NCBI GenBank assembly: GCA_947175335.1
Contig: CAMWMF010000003.1
Coordinates: 62,001 to 126,000 of the forward strand
Source: an uncultured Clostridia bacterium
Lineage (GTDB): Bacteria; Bacillota; Clostridia; Christensenellales; Pumilibacteraceae
Direction: 5' to 3'
DNA: 64,000 nt
Under the pieces are notes generated by a model that saw nothing but the letters and a program-made list of their open reading frames with translations, did no database searches and was not told where the DNA came from. A program made the translations under genes and the position numbers. Below are positions 9,775 to 16,836 of this stretch, one piece after another (position 1 is the stretch's first letter; the number at the start of each line of letters is the position of its first letter).

Positions 9775-11334
9775 ATGAAAACGAAAAAATTACTTTGCGT
9801 TATTTTGGCTTGTATGACGTGCATGCTGTTTGCGCTTACGGGCTGCGGCGGAAATACCGATAATACTCCTTCGGGTGGAAACGGCGGCGACGGCGGAGAT
9901 AAAGGCACGTACTATACGGTAACCTTTGACAGCTGCGGCGGCAGTACCGTCGACAGTCAAAGCATACGCGAGGGCAATACCGCCCGCACGCCGAGCGTGC
10001 CGACAAGAGAAAGTTATTCCTTTATCGGTTGGTTTGTCGATATTACAGATACCGCAAAAGAATGGAAATTTTCTACCGACCGAGTAACTGCCGATATTAC
10101 GCTCTACGCCAAGTGGAAGCCCGACGAGGTCCAAGAACCCACGACAAGCCTTGTCTTTGAACGCAACACCGACGGCTATACAGTTACCGGTGCAAGCGGT
10201 CAAGAGGAAAAGATCGTAATTCCAGCAGAACATGAGGGTTTACCTGTTACCGAAATAGGCGAAAGCGCGTTTGCATACAGCAGGCACACGAGCGATATCA
10301 CTTCCGTGTCCATTCCCGATTCGGTGAAGGCGATAGGTTTGAATGCGTTTTACAGCCGCTCGGAGCTTGTGACTGTGGATATAGGTGGCGACAGTGCGCT
10401 CACGACAATCGGTAACAACGCGTTTGCGGGCAACACCTCGCTCAAAAGCATTACCATTCCGCAGGGCGTTACGACGATAGGCGACAGTGCGTTCAACAAC
10501 TGCGGTTCACTGCAAGGCTTTACCGTTGCAAGCGGCAACACCGTTTACCGCAGCGAAAACGGACATTTGATAGAACGTGCAACCGATACGCTTATTCGCG
10601 GAGTAAACAACGCATCCGTTCCCGACGGCATAAAGGTTGTGGCGAAGGCTACGTTCCGTAAAGCAAACGGTATTACCGAGCTTAATATACCTAAGTCGGT
10701 CACGACAATCGGCAACTACTTTATCGCCGACAGCACGATTGCCAAGATAAACTACGCCGGCACCGAAGCCGAGTGGAACGCTATCCAAAAAAGCTCGACT
10801 ATGTGGAATTACGGCAACCTTGACGTGCAGCTCGTCTTTGCAGGCACGACACAAGAACAGCCAACCGACGGACCCAAGGTGCTTGTAGCGTATTTCTCTT
10901 GCACCAACAATACAAAGAATGTTGCGCAGGCGATACACAACCAAGTGAGTAATTCGTATCTCTACGAAATAACGCCCGCTATTCCGTATACAAGCGCCGA
11001 CTTGAATTACAATACCGACTGCCGCGCTAACCGCGAGCAAAATGACAGTTCGGCGCGCCCCGCAATCAGCGGAAGCGTGGATGATATTGCGCAGTACGGC
11101 GTTATATTTATCGGTTATCCCATTTGGTGGGGACAGGCGCCCAAAATCATTTACACGTTTTTGGAAAGCTACGATTTTTCGGGCAAGACGGTAATTCCGT
11201 TTTGCACTTCGGGCAGCAGCCCTATGGGGACGAGCGCGACAAATCTTCATAACTTAGCGCCCAATGCAGATTGGAAATCGGGCGCGCGCATAAGCGGCAA
11301 CAACGTAGGCTCGCTTATATCGCAAATGCAGTAA
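9775..11334 (+). CDS. Lipoprotein fusing InlB-type repeat, BspA-like LRRs and a flavodoxin domain
   Basis: 519 residues; ribosome site GGGAGAG. Signal peptide with lipobox LTGC (Cys about residue 24), then a Gly/Asn-rich linker. Residues about 43-115 are one InlB/Listeria-Bacteroides repeat (YTVTFDSCGGSTVDSQSI, FIGWFVD, ITLYAKW). Residues about 120-355 hold BspA-type leucine-rich repeats (LPVTEIGESAFAY, SVSIPDSVKAIGLNAFYS, SITIPQGVTTIGDSAFNNC). Residues about 365-519 are a flavodoxin domain (VLVAYFSCTNNTKNVAQAI, VIFIGYPIWWGQAPKIIYTF) closely matching the lipoprotein at 8926. The protein is probably surface-anchored, with the repeats giving binding and the flavodoxin giving redox activity. This domain combination is unusual; the frame is continuous, so a real fusion is likely. 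Confidence 0.9.
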   Translation: MKTKKLLCVILACMTCMLFALTGCGGNTDNTPSGGNGGDGGDKGTYYTVTFDSCGGSTVDSQSIREGNTARTPSVPTRESYSFIGWFVDITDTAKEWKFSTDRVTADITLYAKWKPDEVQEPTTSLVFERNTDGYTVTGASGQEEKIVIPAEHEGLPVTEIGESAFAYSRHTSDITSVSIPDSVKAIGLNAFYSRSELVTVDIGGDSALTTIGNNAFAGNTSLKSITIPQGVTTIGDSAFNNCGSLQGFTVASGNTVYRSENGHLIERATDTLIRGVNNASVPDGIKVVAKATFRKANGITELNIPKSVTTIGNYFIADSTIAKINYAGTEAEWNAIQKSSTMWNYGNLDVQLVFAGTTQEQPTDGPKVLVAYFSCTNNTKNVAQAIHNQVSNSYLYEITPAIPYTSADLNYNTDCRANREQNDSSARPAISGSVDDIAQYGVIFIGYPIWWGQAPKIIYTFLESYDFSGKTVIPFCTSGSSPMGTSATNLHNLAPNADWKSGARISGNNVGSLISQMQ

Positions 11335-11344
11335 GGAAAACGAT

Positions 11345-11674
11345 ATGGCAATTACGGTTAATATTTATTACAACGGCAAGGACGGCGATGCGGTCAAGTT
11401 CGCAAACGAAATGATTGAAAGCGGATTGGTGCAGGCTATACGTAACGAAAAAGGCAATTTGCGTTACGACTACTTTTTGCCTATGGTGGGCGGCGAAACC
11501 GTGCTGTTGATAGACAGCTGGGTCGACCAAGCCGCACTCGATGCGCACCACGCTTCGCCGTTTATGGAAAAGATAGCCGCCTTGCGCGAAAAGTACGATT
11601 TGCATATGAAAGTCGAACGGTACGTTTCGGACGATAGTGCGTCCGAACAAGATAAAAAATATATAAGGAATTAA
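11345..11674 (+). CDS. ABM-domain (YgiN-like) monooxygenase
   Basis: 109 residues, 10 bp after the previous stop, ribosome site AAGGA. The sequence fits the antibiotic biosynthesis monooxygenase fold: a first strand (ITVNIYYNG), a helix (AVKFANEMIESGLVQAIRNE), a strand with GNLRYDYF, then a central strand ETVLLIDSWVDQAALDAHHA and a final helix. The D/H-H-x-S-P motif after the helix is typical of the YgiN-like quinol monooxygenase subgroup, small cofactor-free dimeric enzymes acting on quinone-like compounds. The substrate here is unknown. Its place among flavodoxin and cupin genes supports a redox or electrophile-stress role. Confidence 0.85.
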   Translation: MAITVNIYYNGKDGDAVKFANEMIESGLVQAIRNEKGNLRYDYFLPMVGGETVLLIDSWVDQAALDAHHASPFMEKIAALREKYDLHMKVERYVSDDSASEQDKKYIRN

Positions 11675-11685
11675 GGAGATATTTT

Positions 11686-12420
11686 ATGAAAGTCAAACAA
11701 ACAGCGGGACGGGACTCGCTCGGGGAATTTGCTCCCAAATTCGCACAGCTTAACGACGACGTGCTTTTCGGCGAAGTGTGGTCGAGCGACGCGCTACCGC
11801 TCAAAACACGCTCTATGCTTACGGTAACGACATTGGTATCAAAAGGACTTATAGACAGCTCTTTTCAGTACCATTTGCAAACGGCTAAGGCTAACGGCGT
11901 GACCAAAACCGAAATGGCGGAGCTGCTCACACACATTGCGTTTTACGCAGGCTGGCCGAACGCTTGGGCGGCATTCCGCATGGCAAAGGAAGTTTACAAT
12001 GACGACGACGGCAAATGCGGCGGGATGTTCGGACTGGGCGAGCCTAACACTGCGTACGCCAAATACTTTATCGGCAATTCGTACTTAAAGCCGCTTACCG
12101 ACCCTAAGCAAACAGTGTTTATGGCTAACGTGACGTTCGAGCCGAAGTGCCGCAATAATTGGCACGTTCACAAAGCGGAACAGGGTGGCGGGCAAATATT
12201 GCTGTGCACCGACGGCTGCGGATGGTATCAGGAATGGGGCAAGCCCGCGCAAAAGCTGTATGCGGGCGATGTGGTATATATCCCTACGGGCGTCAAGCAT
12301 TGGCACGGCGCGTCAAAGGACAGTTGGTTCAGTCATATCGCTGTGGAATGCCCGGGCGTAAATACTTCCAACGAGTGGCTCGAACCTGTTTCAGACGAGC
12401 AATACAACGGATTGGAATAA
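11686..12420 (+). CDS. Carboxymuconolactone decarboxylase-like / cupin fusion protein
   Basis: 244 residues, ribosome site AAGGAG. Residues about 10-110 are a CMD/AhpD-like helical domain (LPLKTRSMLTVTTLVSKGL, FQYHLQTAKANGVTKTEMAE, FYAGWPNAWAAF). The CxxC pair of peroxidase-active AhpD proteins is absent, so alkylhydroperoxidase chemistry is unlikely. Residues about 130-235 are a cupin barrel with metal-binding motifs NNWHVHKAEQGGG and GDVVYIPTGVKHWHGA. CMD-cupin fusions are known in stress clusters with flavodoxins and ABM monooxygenases, but their reaction is poorly defined. Last gene of the cluster; a terminator follows. Confidence 0.88.
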   Translation: MKVKQTAGRDSLGEFAPKFAQLNDDVLFGEVWSSDALPLKTRSMLTVTTLVSKGLIDSSFQYHLQTAKANGVTKTEMAELLTHIAFYAGWPNAWAAFRMAKEVYNDDDGKCGGMFGLGEPNTAYAKYFIGNSYLKPLTDPKQTVFMANVTFEPKCRNNWHVHKAEQGGGQILLCTDGCGWYQEWGKPAQKLYAGDVVYIPTGVKHWHGASKDSWFSHIAVECPGVNTSNEWLEPVSDEQYNGLE

Positions 12421-12453
12421 TAAATATAAAAGAATGCCGTTGCGGTGTGTGTG

Positions 12454-12480
12454 ATAAAATTGCATGCACCGCAATTTTAT
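12454..12480 (+). terminator. Hairpin terminator of the redox cluster
   Basis: Perfect 10-bp stem ATAAAATTGC / GCAATTTTAT with a 7-nt loop. The T tract is part of the stem, so strength is moderate. Confidence 0.6.
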
Positions 12481-12520
12481 TTGCGCCTAGCGGTGCGTTT
12501 ACTTTTTATTTACCATGTAC

Positions 12521-12549
12521 TTGCAAAGTCGAAGTTTTTATGTTATAAT
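12521..12549 (+). promoter_or_regulatory. Sigma-A promoter of the guanylate-kinase-like gene pair
   Basis: TTGCAA, 17-bp spacer, TATAAT. Its position excludes ATGs at 12515 and 12548 as starts of the following gene and supports the ATG at 12584, with a leader of about 28 nt. Confidence 0.75.
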
Positions 12550-12583
12550 GAAAATCATTTTAAGGGTATTCGGAGTGTGGAAC

Positions 12584-13144
12584 ATGGTTCTTATAATAGG
12601 CGGTTCGGGAGTCGGTAAAACTTATATTCTGCAAAATATCGATAAAATAGGCGACAGGTATGAAGTTGTCAAAAAATATACCACCCGAAAAGCTAGGAAA
12701 AACGAAGACCCAAACGATACTATTGATTTGTATTTAAACTGTTCAAAGGAAGATGTCTGCGCTTGCGAATATTCTTATAAATACAGAGAAGAATGGTATG
12801 GGTTCAACAAACGCGATATTGAAGTTATTTTGAACCGAAATCATACTCCGTTATTCGTTGTTAGGCGAATGGATACCATATGCAGATTGAAAAAAGAGTA
12901 TCCCGAATCAAAGGTTTTGCTTTGCAAAAGCGGGTTAAACAGGCAAGAGCTCTTTGAATACTTGTTGAAAAAAGGTAATTCCGTTCAGGACTTGGAAAAA
13001 CGCTTGGATGAGAAATACGAAGTGGAAAGTAGGTTGGAGTATGAAAAATATTCGCATTTAATCGATTATTGTGTTACCAACAACTACGATGAAAAATTTT
13101 TAGATGAAATCAAAATGTGCATACAAAATAGATTCTTGCTGTGA
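12584..13144 (+). CDS. Guanylate-kinase-like P-loop protein (accessory)
   Basis: 186 residues from ATG 12584, which has a CGGAG ribosome site and sits just after a promoter; an upstream in-frame ATG overlaps the -10 box. The Walker A motif is GGSGVGKT (residues 6-13). A guanylate-kinase-like block follows: KKYTTRKARKNEDPND (compare the TTRxxRxGE loop of GMP kinase) and EEWYGFNKRDIEVILNRNHT (compare the YGT...V...L..G segment). Family knowledge suggests a GMP or related nucleotide-kinase fold, but it lacks close similarity to housekeeping gmk and may bind another ligand. AT-richer than the flanking genes. The downstream gene shares the same fold in degenerate form, and the two probably act together. 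Confidence 0.75.
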   Translation: MVLIIGGSGVGKTYILQNIDKIGDRYEVVKKYTTRKARKNEDPNDTIDLYLNCSKEDVCACEYSYKYREEWYGFNKRDIEVILNRNHTPLFVVRRMDTICRLKKEYPESKVLLCKSGLNRQELFEYLLKKGNSVQDLEKRLDEKYEVESRLEYEKYSHLIDYCVTNNYDEKFLDEIKMCIQNRFLL

Positions 13145-13217
13145 GCCGACTTAATTTTGTCATTGCTTTGTGCCTTTAAAAAGAAGGTAGTTAAAAAATA
13201 AAAGGTGAGGAAAAACT

Positions 13218-14246
13218 ATGATTTACATATTATGGGGTCTATCGGGGCCGCTTAAAAGAATTTTTGTCGAAGCTATCGACGAGCAGCTGCCCGGAAAGTC
13301 GATAAATAAAAAAGCTTCTACGCGCCCTAAAAAGGAATACGACGGTAAGGAAATGACTCATTACGACAATGAGTCGGATATCCCGTTGAGCAATTATCCC
13401 GACGAATATAGGTACGAGCAGTACGGATATACCTATGCTATCAACAAAAGCCAGATAGAAAAGTGCGTAAAATCCGGTAAGGATCATTTTATAATATGCC
13501 ACAACTTTGACGTTATATCAAAAATCAAAAAGGATTTTAGAGACGTTAAAGTTGTTTTCCTGCTGTTCTTTGATATAGAAGGTTCTTTAAGATACGTCAA
13601 CGAAAAGTATAAGTATGTGGACGATATTGAAAAAAGAATAAGTAAGTTTTATCAGCTTATGCGAGAATGCGGCAAACAGAATTGGTCTTTTGACAAAGTG
13701 ATTCCGTTATACCATTTTGATAACGAAGGTGAATTGGAAGAATCTTTGTGGGAAAGCATAAGGGAATATTTGTTGGAAAGTTCGCCCAACTCAGTCGGAT
13801 TTAAAGATACAATGAATGGATTTATAATAATGCCGTTTAATGAAGATCACGATACAGTGGGCGCGAAAATGGCATTTCAGGCTGTCGAAAACAGCGTTAA
13901 GCCTACAAGATACAATGATTTGCATATCGGTCGTGTGGACGATTTGTACGATAACAACGGCAAGGCTATTACGGAAAATATTTACAAAGCTATAAACGAC
14001 GCGGATTTCATCATAGCCGACCTAACGGATAACAGGCCTAACTGCTATTATGAATTGGGTTACGCCAGAGCGTTGGGAAAAGATATTGTGGTTGTTGCAA
14101 AAGAGGGTACTAAGTTGGAGTTCGATGAAAGCGATAAAACCAATTTCAGTTATTCGACAGCGGGTCGCGATTGGCGACAAAATCTTACGTTCGAAATTGT
14201 AGAAAGTTTAGTCGCGTTAAAAAAGGGTGAATTAAAACCGATATAA
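13218..14246 (+). CDS. Degenerate guanylate-kinase-like domain fused to a nucleoside-deoxyribosyltransferase/TIR-like domain
   Basis: 342 residues; ribosome site GGTGAGG. Residues 1-190 mirror the neighbouring guanylate-kinase-like protein (KKASTRPKKEYDGKE, then EQYGYTYAINKSQIEKCV), but the P-loop is ruined (GLSGPLKR instead of GxxGxGKS/T), so this half should not hydrolyse ATP and may only bind ligand or partner. Residues about 200-300 form a Rossmann-like domain: GFIIMPFNED, ITENIYKAINDADFIIADLT and NRPNCYYELGYARALGK, with a candidate catalytic Glu at residue 279. This pattern is shared by nucleoside 2-deoxyribosyltransferase-like and TIR-like domains, which in prokaryotic immunity cut NAD or nucleotides. 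A two-gene sensor-effector module is my inference; a nucleotide-salvage function is the alternative. Confidence 0.75.
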   Translation: MIYILWGLSGPLKRIFVEAIDEQLPGKSINKKASTRPKKEYDGKEMTHYDNESDIPLSNYPDEYRYEQYGYTYAINKSQIEKCVKSGKDHFIICHNFDVISKIKKDFRDVKVVFLLFFDIEGSLRYVNEKYKYVDDIEKRISKFYQLMRECGKQNWSFDKVIPLYHFDNEGELEESLWESIREYLLESSPNSVGFKDTMNGFIIMPFNEDHDTVGAKMAFQAVENSVKPTRYNDLHIGRVDDLYDNNGKAITENIYKAINDADFIIADLTDNRPNCYYELGYARALGKDIVVVAKEGTKLEFDESDKTNFSYSTAGRDWRQNLTFEIVESLVALKKGELKPI

Positions 14247-14273
14247 CGTTGAATAGATATAAGTGAACAATAT

Positions 14274-14308
14274 AAAATCGGCTCGGCCTTTCGGCTTTGC
14301 CGATTTTT
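14274..14308. terminator. Bidirectional hairpin terminator between convergent genes
   Basis: Stem AAAATCGGC / GCCGATTTT with an inner GGC..GCC pairing. A run of T follows on the plus strand and on the minus strand, so it can serve both the gene ending at 14246 and the one ending at 14326. Confidence 0.8.
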
Positions 14309-14325
14309 GTTTGCAATTTAGTCGG

Positions 14326-14850
14326 TCAATTATATGTAAATCCGTCAAGCCAGTTTGCGGTATCTTCGCGGGTTTGGAACACCTTATAGGGGATAGAACT
14401 GTTTTGCAATTCGGACAGCATGGACGGTCGAACTTTTTCTTTAAAGGAAGTAATCCAGTTTTTAAATTGATCGTCTACTTGTTCGGTGCAGCCCTCGGTC
14501 ATATCGGGTCTGCTTGTTCCTTTATACTTTTCCGCGCGCTCGTAAACGCTTTGTATACAAAGCTCGGTATCGTAGTCGAGGAATATGCAAAAGTCGGCAG
14601 ACGATAGGCGCGTTTTAAACGTTCTGAAAAAATTGCCTTCTATTATCCAATCGTTTTTCGCAAGCTCGGCGGCAAGTATTTTGTCGAATTCTTGCTCGGA
14701 GCGAGTTTGCCAATTCGGCAGCCACCATAATCTATCCAAATGCACGACGGGCAAGCCGAAGCGCTTGCTCATTTCAATGGCGAGCGTGCTTTTGCCTGCG
14801 CCGCCGCAGCCTACTATCAATACTTTATGGTAGGGGAATATCTTTTTCAT
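14326..14850 (-). CDS. FlaR-type P-loop kinase (DNA topology modulation protein-like)
   Basis: 174 residues; ribosome site GGAGG before the ATG. Walker A is GCGGAGKST (residues 14-22). The motif VVHLDRLWWLPNW after the second strand and DWIIEGNFFRT are characteristic of the FlaR/'topology modulation protein' family of adenylate-kinase-like P-loop proteins, whose substrate is not firmly known. The end (YKVFQTREDTANWL) is also typical. It is transcribed convergently with the preceding pair and shares their P-loop kinase theme, although it is a common chromosomal gene and may be unrelated to them. Confidence 0.88.
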   Translation of the reverse strand: MKKIFPYHKVLIVGCGGAGKSTLAIEMSKRFGLPVVHLDRLWWLPNWQTRSEQEFDKILAAELAKNDWIIEGNFFRTFKTRLSSADFCIFLDYDTELCIQSVYERAEKYKGTSRPDMTEGCTEQVDDQFKNWITSFKEKVRPSMLSELQNSSIPYKVFQTREDTANWLDGFTYN

Positions 14851-14910
14851 TTGTTCCTCCGATTAGCGGTAGTAGCATAAAATGAATTATTACAGTCAAT
14901 TTAATCGATT

Positions 14911-15423
14911 TTACGCCGTGTCGCTCGGCGCATCTTCACTATCGCTGTTCTTTATTCGTCGATGTTTTATCACTCCCCATATTGTAAGTCCCGCCGTGAA
15001 GCTAACGACTATACCTATTGCGATACCCATAAGTGCCCATGCTCCATTTTTATCAAAATCTTTTGCCTTGGATACAGGTATGCTGTGTCCTTTGCCGTCT
15101 ATGTAAATATCTACGGTTTTACCAATATAAGATTCGGCTTCTTCGAGACTACGTAATCCAAAAACGCATTGTTCTCTATATCTAACGCCATTTTCATCAA
15201 TATATTCATATCCTAAATCATACGTTCCGTCAGCTTGTCCATGCGCGCGCGGTATAATCCCGACCCATTTTGCTTGAACGATTACTCCACTATGAATAGC
15301 GTCAAGCCTACCTTTATCGTACACATAATCGCTCGCACCTAATCCAATCAAAAACCCACATAAACCGTAAACAATTATAATTAATATAATTAATTTGATT
15401 TTTTGCTTTTTCTCATATTCCAT
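14911..15423 (-). CDS. Two-TM membrane protein with an extracytoplasmic domain (DUF3592-like)
   Basis: 170 residues. A first transmembrane helix lies at about residues 9-29 and a second at about 125-148, ending in basic residues (KHRRIKN). The loop between them is a small beta-rich domain (VIVQAKWVGIIP, YDLGYEYIDENGVRYREQ, IGKTVDIYIDGKGHSI) of the DUF3592 pattern. No Shine-Dalgarno precedes the ATG. A promoter, TTGAAA-17-TATAAT, ends 6 bp upstream, putting the transcription start on the start codon, so the mRNA is probably leaderless. Function unknown. Confidence 0.82.
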   Translation of the reverse strand: MEYEKKQKIKLIILIIIVYGLCGFLIGLGASDYVYDKGRLDAIHSGVIVQAKWVGIIPRAHGQADGTYDLGYEYIDENGVRYREQCVFGLRSLEEAESYIGKTVDIYIDGKGHSIPVSKAKDFDKNGAWALMGIAIGIVVSFTAGLTIWGVIKHRRIKNSDSEDAPSDTA

Positions 15424-15429
15424 ATTTCA

Positions 15430-15458
15430 ATTATACAACATAGTAAAGGCTTTTTCAA
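15430..15458 (-). promoter_or_regulatory. Sigma-A promoter giving a probable leaderless mRNA
   Basis: On the minus strand: TTGAAA, 17-bp spacer, TATAAT, then 6 bp to the ATG at 15423. Confidence 0.75.
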
Positions 15459-15490
15459 GCGTATAGTATAAAAATCTTAGAATGGTACTA

Positions 15491-15515
15491 TGGTGGGTGC
15501 AATAGCAATACAGGG
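15491..15515 (-). repeat. tRNA 3'-end-like remnant, copy 1
   Basis: On the plus strand it reads TGGTGGGTGC, a 5-bp insert and GCAATACAGGG, resembling the 3' end of the tRNA-Val at 19490 (TGGTGGGCAATACAGGG) with an insertion. It could be an old attachment-site remnant; weak by itself. Confidence 0.35.
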
Positions 15516-15544
15516 ATGCCCGCGGAACTCGCGGGCGGGCTAAG

Positions 15545-15703
15545 GTAATGATATGTCGCTTCGCGACGTGAAATGCCGTTGGCGTGATATTGCGCTATCA
15601 CGCAGTGAAATAAAATTCGCCTTCATACGCGAAGCGTATTTCACAGCGTAAGCTATATCACACAACGCAGTTGTATTTCACTCGCCCATAGGCGAATTTC
15701 ATT
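15545..15703. repeat. Array of short hairpins separated by GTGAAAT/GTGATAT
   Basis: Successive small inverted repeats (GTCGCTTCGCGAC, GCCGTTGGC, TGCGCTATCACGCA, CGCGAAGCG) alternate with the spacers GTGAAAT and GTGATAT. An outer pairing AAATTCGCCT/AGGCGAATTT encloses most of them. Similar hairpin strings occur as intergenic repeats in Clostridia, often near recombinase genes. No coding potential. Confidence 0.7.
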
Positions 15704-15740
15704 GTAAAACCCGAAACGAAATATTCGTTTCGGGTTTTAC
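15704..15740. repeat. Perfect 17-bp inverted repeat
   Basis: Stem GTAAAACCCGAAACGAA with its exact complement and a 3-nt loop; it directly abuts the second tRNA-3'-like segment. There is no T tract beyond the stem, so it is structural or a recombination-related element rather than a simple terminator. Confidence 0.75.
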
Positions 15741-15741
15741 A

Positions 15742-15765
15742 TGGTGGGCAGCATTTTTATACAGG
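15742..15765 (-). repeat. tRNA 3'-end-like remnant, copy 2
   Basis: TGGTGGGCAGCA, T-rich insert and TATACAGG, again like the CCA end plus T-stem start of tRNA-Val at 19490. It may mark the left edge of the decayed integrated element. Confidence 0.35.
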
Positions 15766-16009
15766 TGAACACTGCAATATGTATATTTAATGTAGCATAT
15801 TTTAGCCTTTGTTATTGTAGTAACAGAATATACGTAAGCGATAAAAAGTAATTAAGAATTTGGAAATAAAAAAGGCATTTTTCATGCCGCTATAAAAAAT
15901 ATCTAAAAATCTATTTTTACGCACTAAAAGTTTAGCTTATACATAATATCATACGCAATTGATATTGTCAAGTATTTGATAAATATTTTTTATAAAATTT
16001 TCTTAAAAA

Positions 16010-16040
16010 TTGTGAAATTTTTCAAAAAATGTGTTATAAT
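16010..16040 (+). promoter_or_regulatory. Possible promoter of the accessory gene trio
   Basis: TTGTGA, 19-bp spacer, TATAAT (with a TG two bases earlier). The spacer is long, so this is tentative; it argues against an ATG start at 16052. Confidence 0.45.
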
Positions 16041-16093
16041 AGAATCGTCAATTGAGAGATTGGCATATTTATTATTGTACTACACTAGGATGC

Positions 16094-16549
16094 ATGCGGA
16101 TGAAGAAAGTAAGGCCATCAGCGCGAAACTGGGATATAGTGGTTACCTGTGTGCTAACTGCTGTGCTAACAGTATTCATTTATTTCATTACAGAAGCAAC
16201 TCATTTGTCAGAAGGTAATAGAACAATGGAGCAGCTTATGAAATGTTTGAATGGCAGTACCGCCATAAATATTATAATTGATAGCTTAACTGCTACTGTG
16301 ATAATTTGGTGTATCATTGGTTTCATAGATGAAATTAAAGGGCACAAAAAGAGAACAGTAATTATAAAGCCAGTTGTTTGTATGGTAGTGTTTATTACAT
16401 ATTTACTATGGTACGTATTGTACAGCGTTCTAGAAAAAAGTTGTGCTACTACGATAGTGTGTGTGTGTTGGTTTATTATAACTTTTGTTGTCTTATCATT
16501 GTATTTTGCAGATGTTCGCAAAACTGATGACGGATGTGTTGTAGGCTAA
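16094..16549 (+). CDS. Multi-pass membrane protein in AT-rich accessory region
   Basis: About 151 residues if the ATG at 16094 is used (AGG five bases upstream); ATGs at 16052 and 16100 are alternatives. Four hydrophobic segments are visible (VVTCVLTAVLTVFIYFI, IIDSLTATVIIWCIIGFI, VVCMVVFITYLLWYVLY, TTIVCVCWFIITFVVLSLYF) with short charged loops. No family recognised. Base composition is much more AT-rich than the chromosome around it, as are the two following genes. It lies inside the presumed mobile-element remnant, 20 bp before the next gene. Confidence 0.65.
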   Translation: MRMKKVRPSARNWDIVVTCVLTAVLTVFIYFITEATHLSEGNRTMEQLMKCLNGSTAINIIIDSLTATVIIWCIIGFIDEIKGHKKRTVIIKPVVCMVVFITYLLWYVLYSVLEKSCATTIVCVCWFIITFVVLSLYFADVRKTDDGCVVG

Positions 16550-16569
16550 CTATTTAAGAGGAATGTAAC

Positions 16570-16836
16570 ATGATTTTTTTATATTTACTAATTGCCATAA
16601 TGATTCTTGTAGCGATTGTCGGTCTCGTTAATTTTTTAATTAAAAAATATGGCGGATCGCGTACTGCATATTCGGATAATGATTGTGCTCATATGATTGA
16701 AAAACTTTGTTTTAATAATCATTCTAAAACCATAAAAAAGTGTATTAATGATGCAGAGAAAGTAGCAGAGAATCATGGCGTAGTCCTTAATTATTTGCCG
16801 TATAATGGAGAGAAAGCAGAAGATGACTCACTCTAA
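16570..16836 (+). CDS. Small single-TM protein
   Basis: 88 residues with a GAGG ribosome site. One N-terminal transmembrane helix (LYLLIAIMILVAIVGLVNFL) is followed by KK and a short, mostly helical cytoplasmic tail (HMIEKLCFNNHSKTIKKCIN). It overlaps the next gene by 14 bp, which suggests translational coupling. Unrecognised; AT-rich. Confidence 0.6.
   Translation: MIFLYLLIAIMILVAIVGLVNFLIKKYGGSRTAYSDNDCAHMIEKLCFNNHSKTIKKCINDAEKVAENHGVVLNYLPYNGEKAEDDSL

Larger units (their letters stand above)
15459..16009. other. Long non-coding stretch, repeat-rich
   Basis: No credible gene seen. It holds two tRNA-3'-end-like segments, an array of short hairpins and one perfect 17-bp hairpin (each listed separately). 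From about 15766 on it is AT-rich sequence in which I see nothing further. Confidence 0.6.

Noticed and set aside
15545..15703. CRISPR array in the hairpin-spacer string
   Set aside because: The hairpins differ from each other and the constant parts are only 7 bp; there are no repeat units of CRISPR length and no cas genes.
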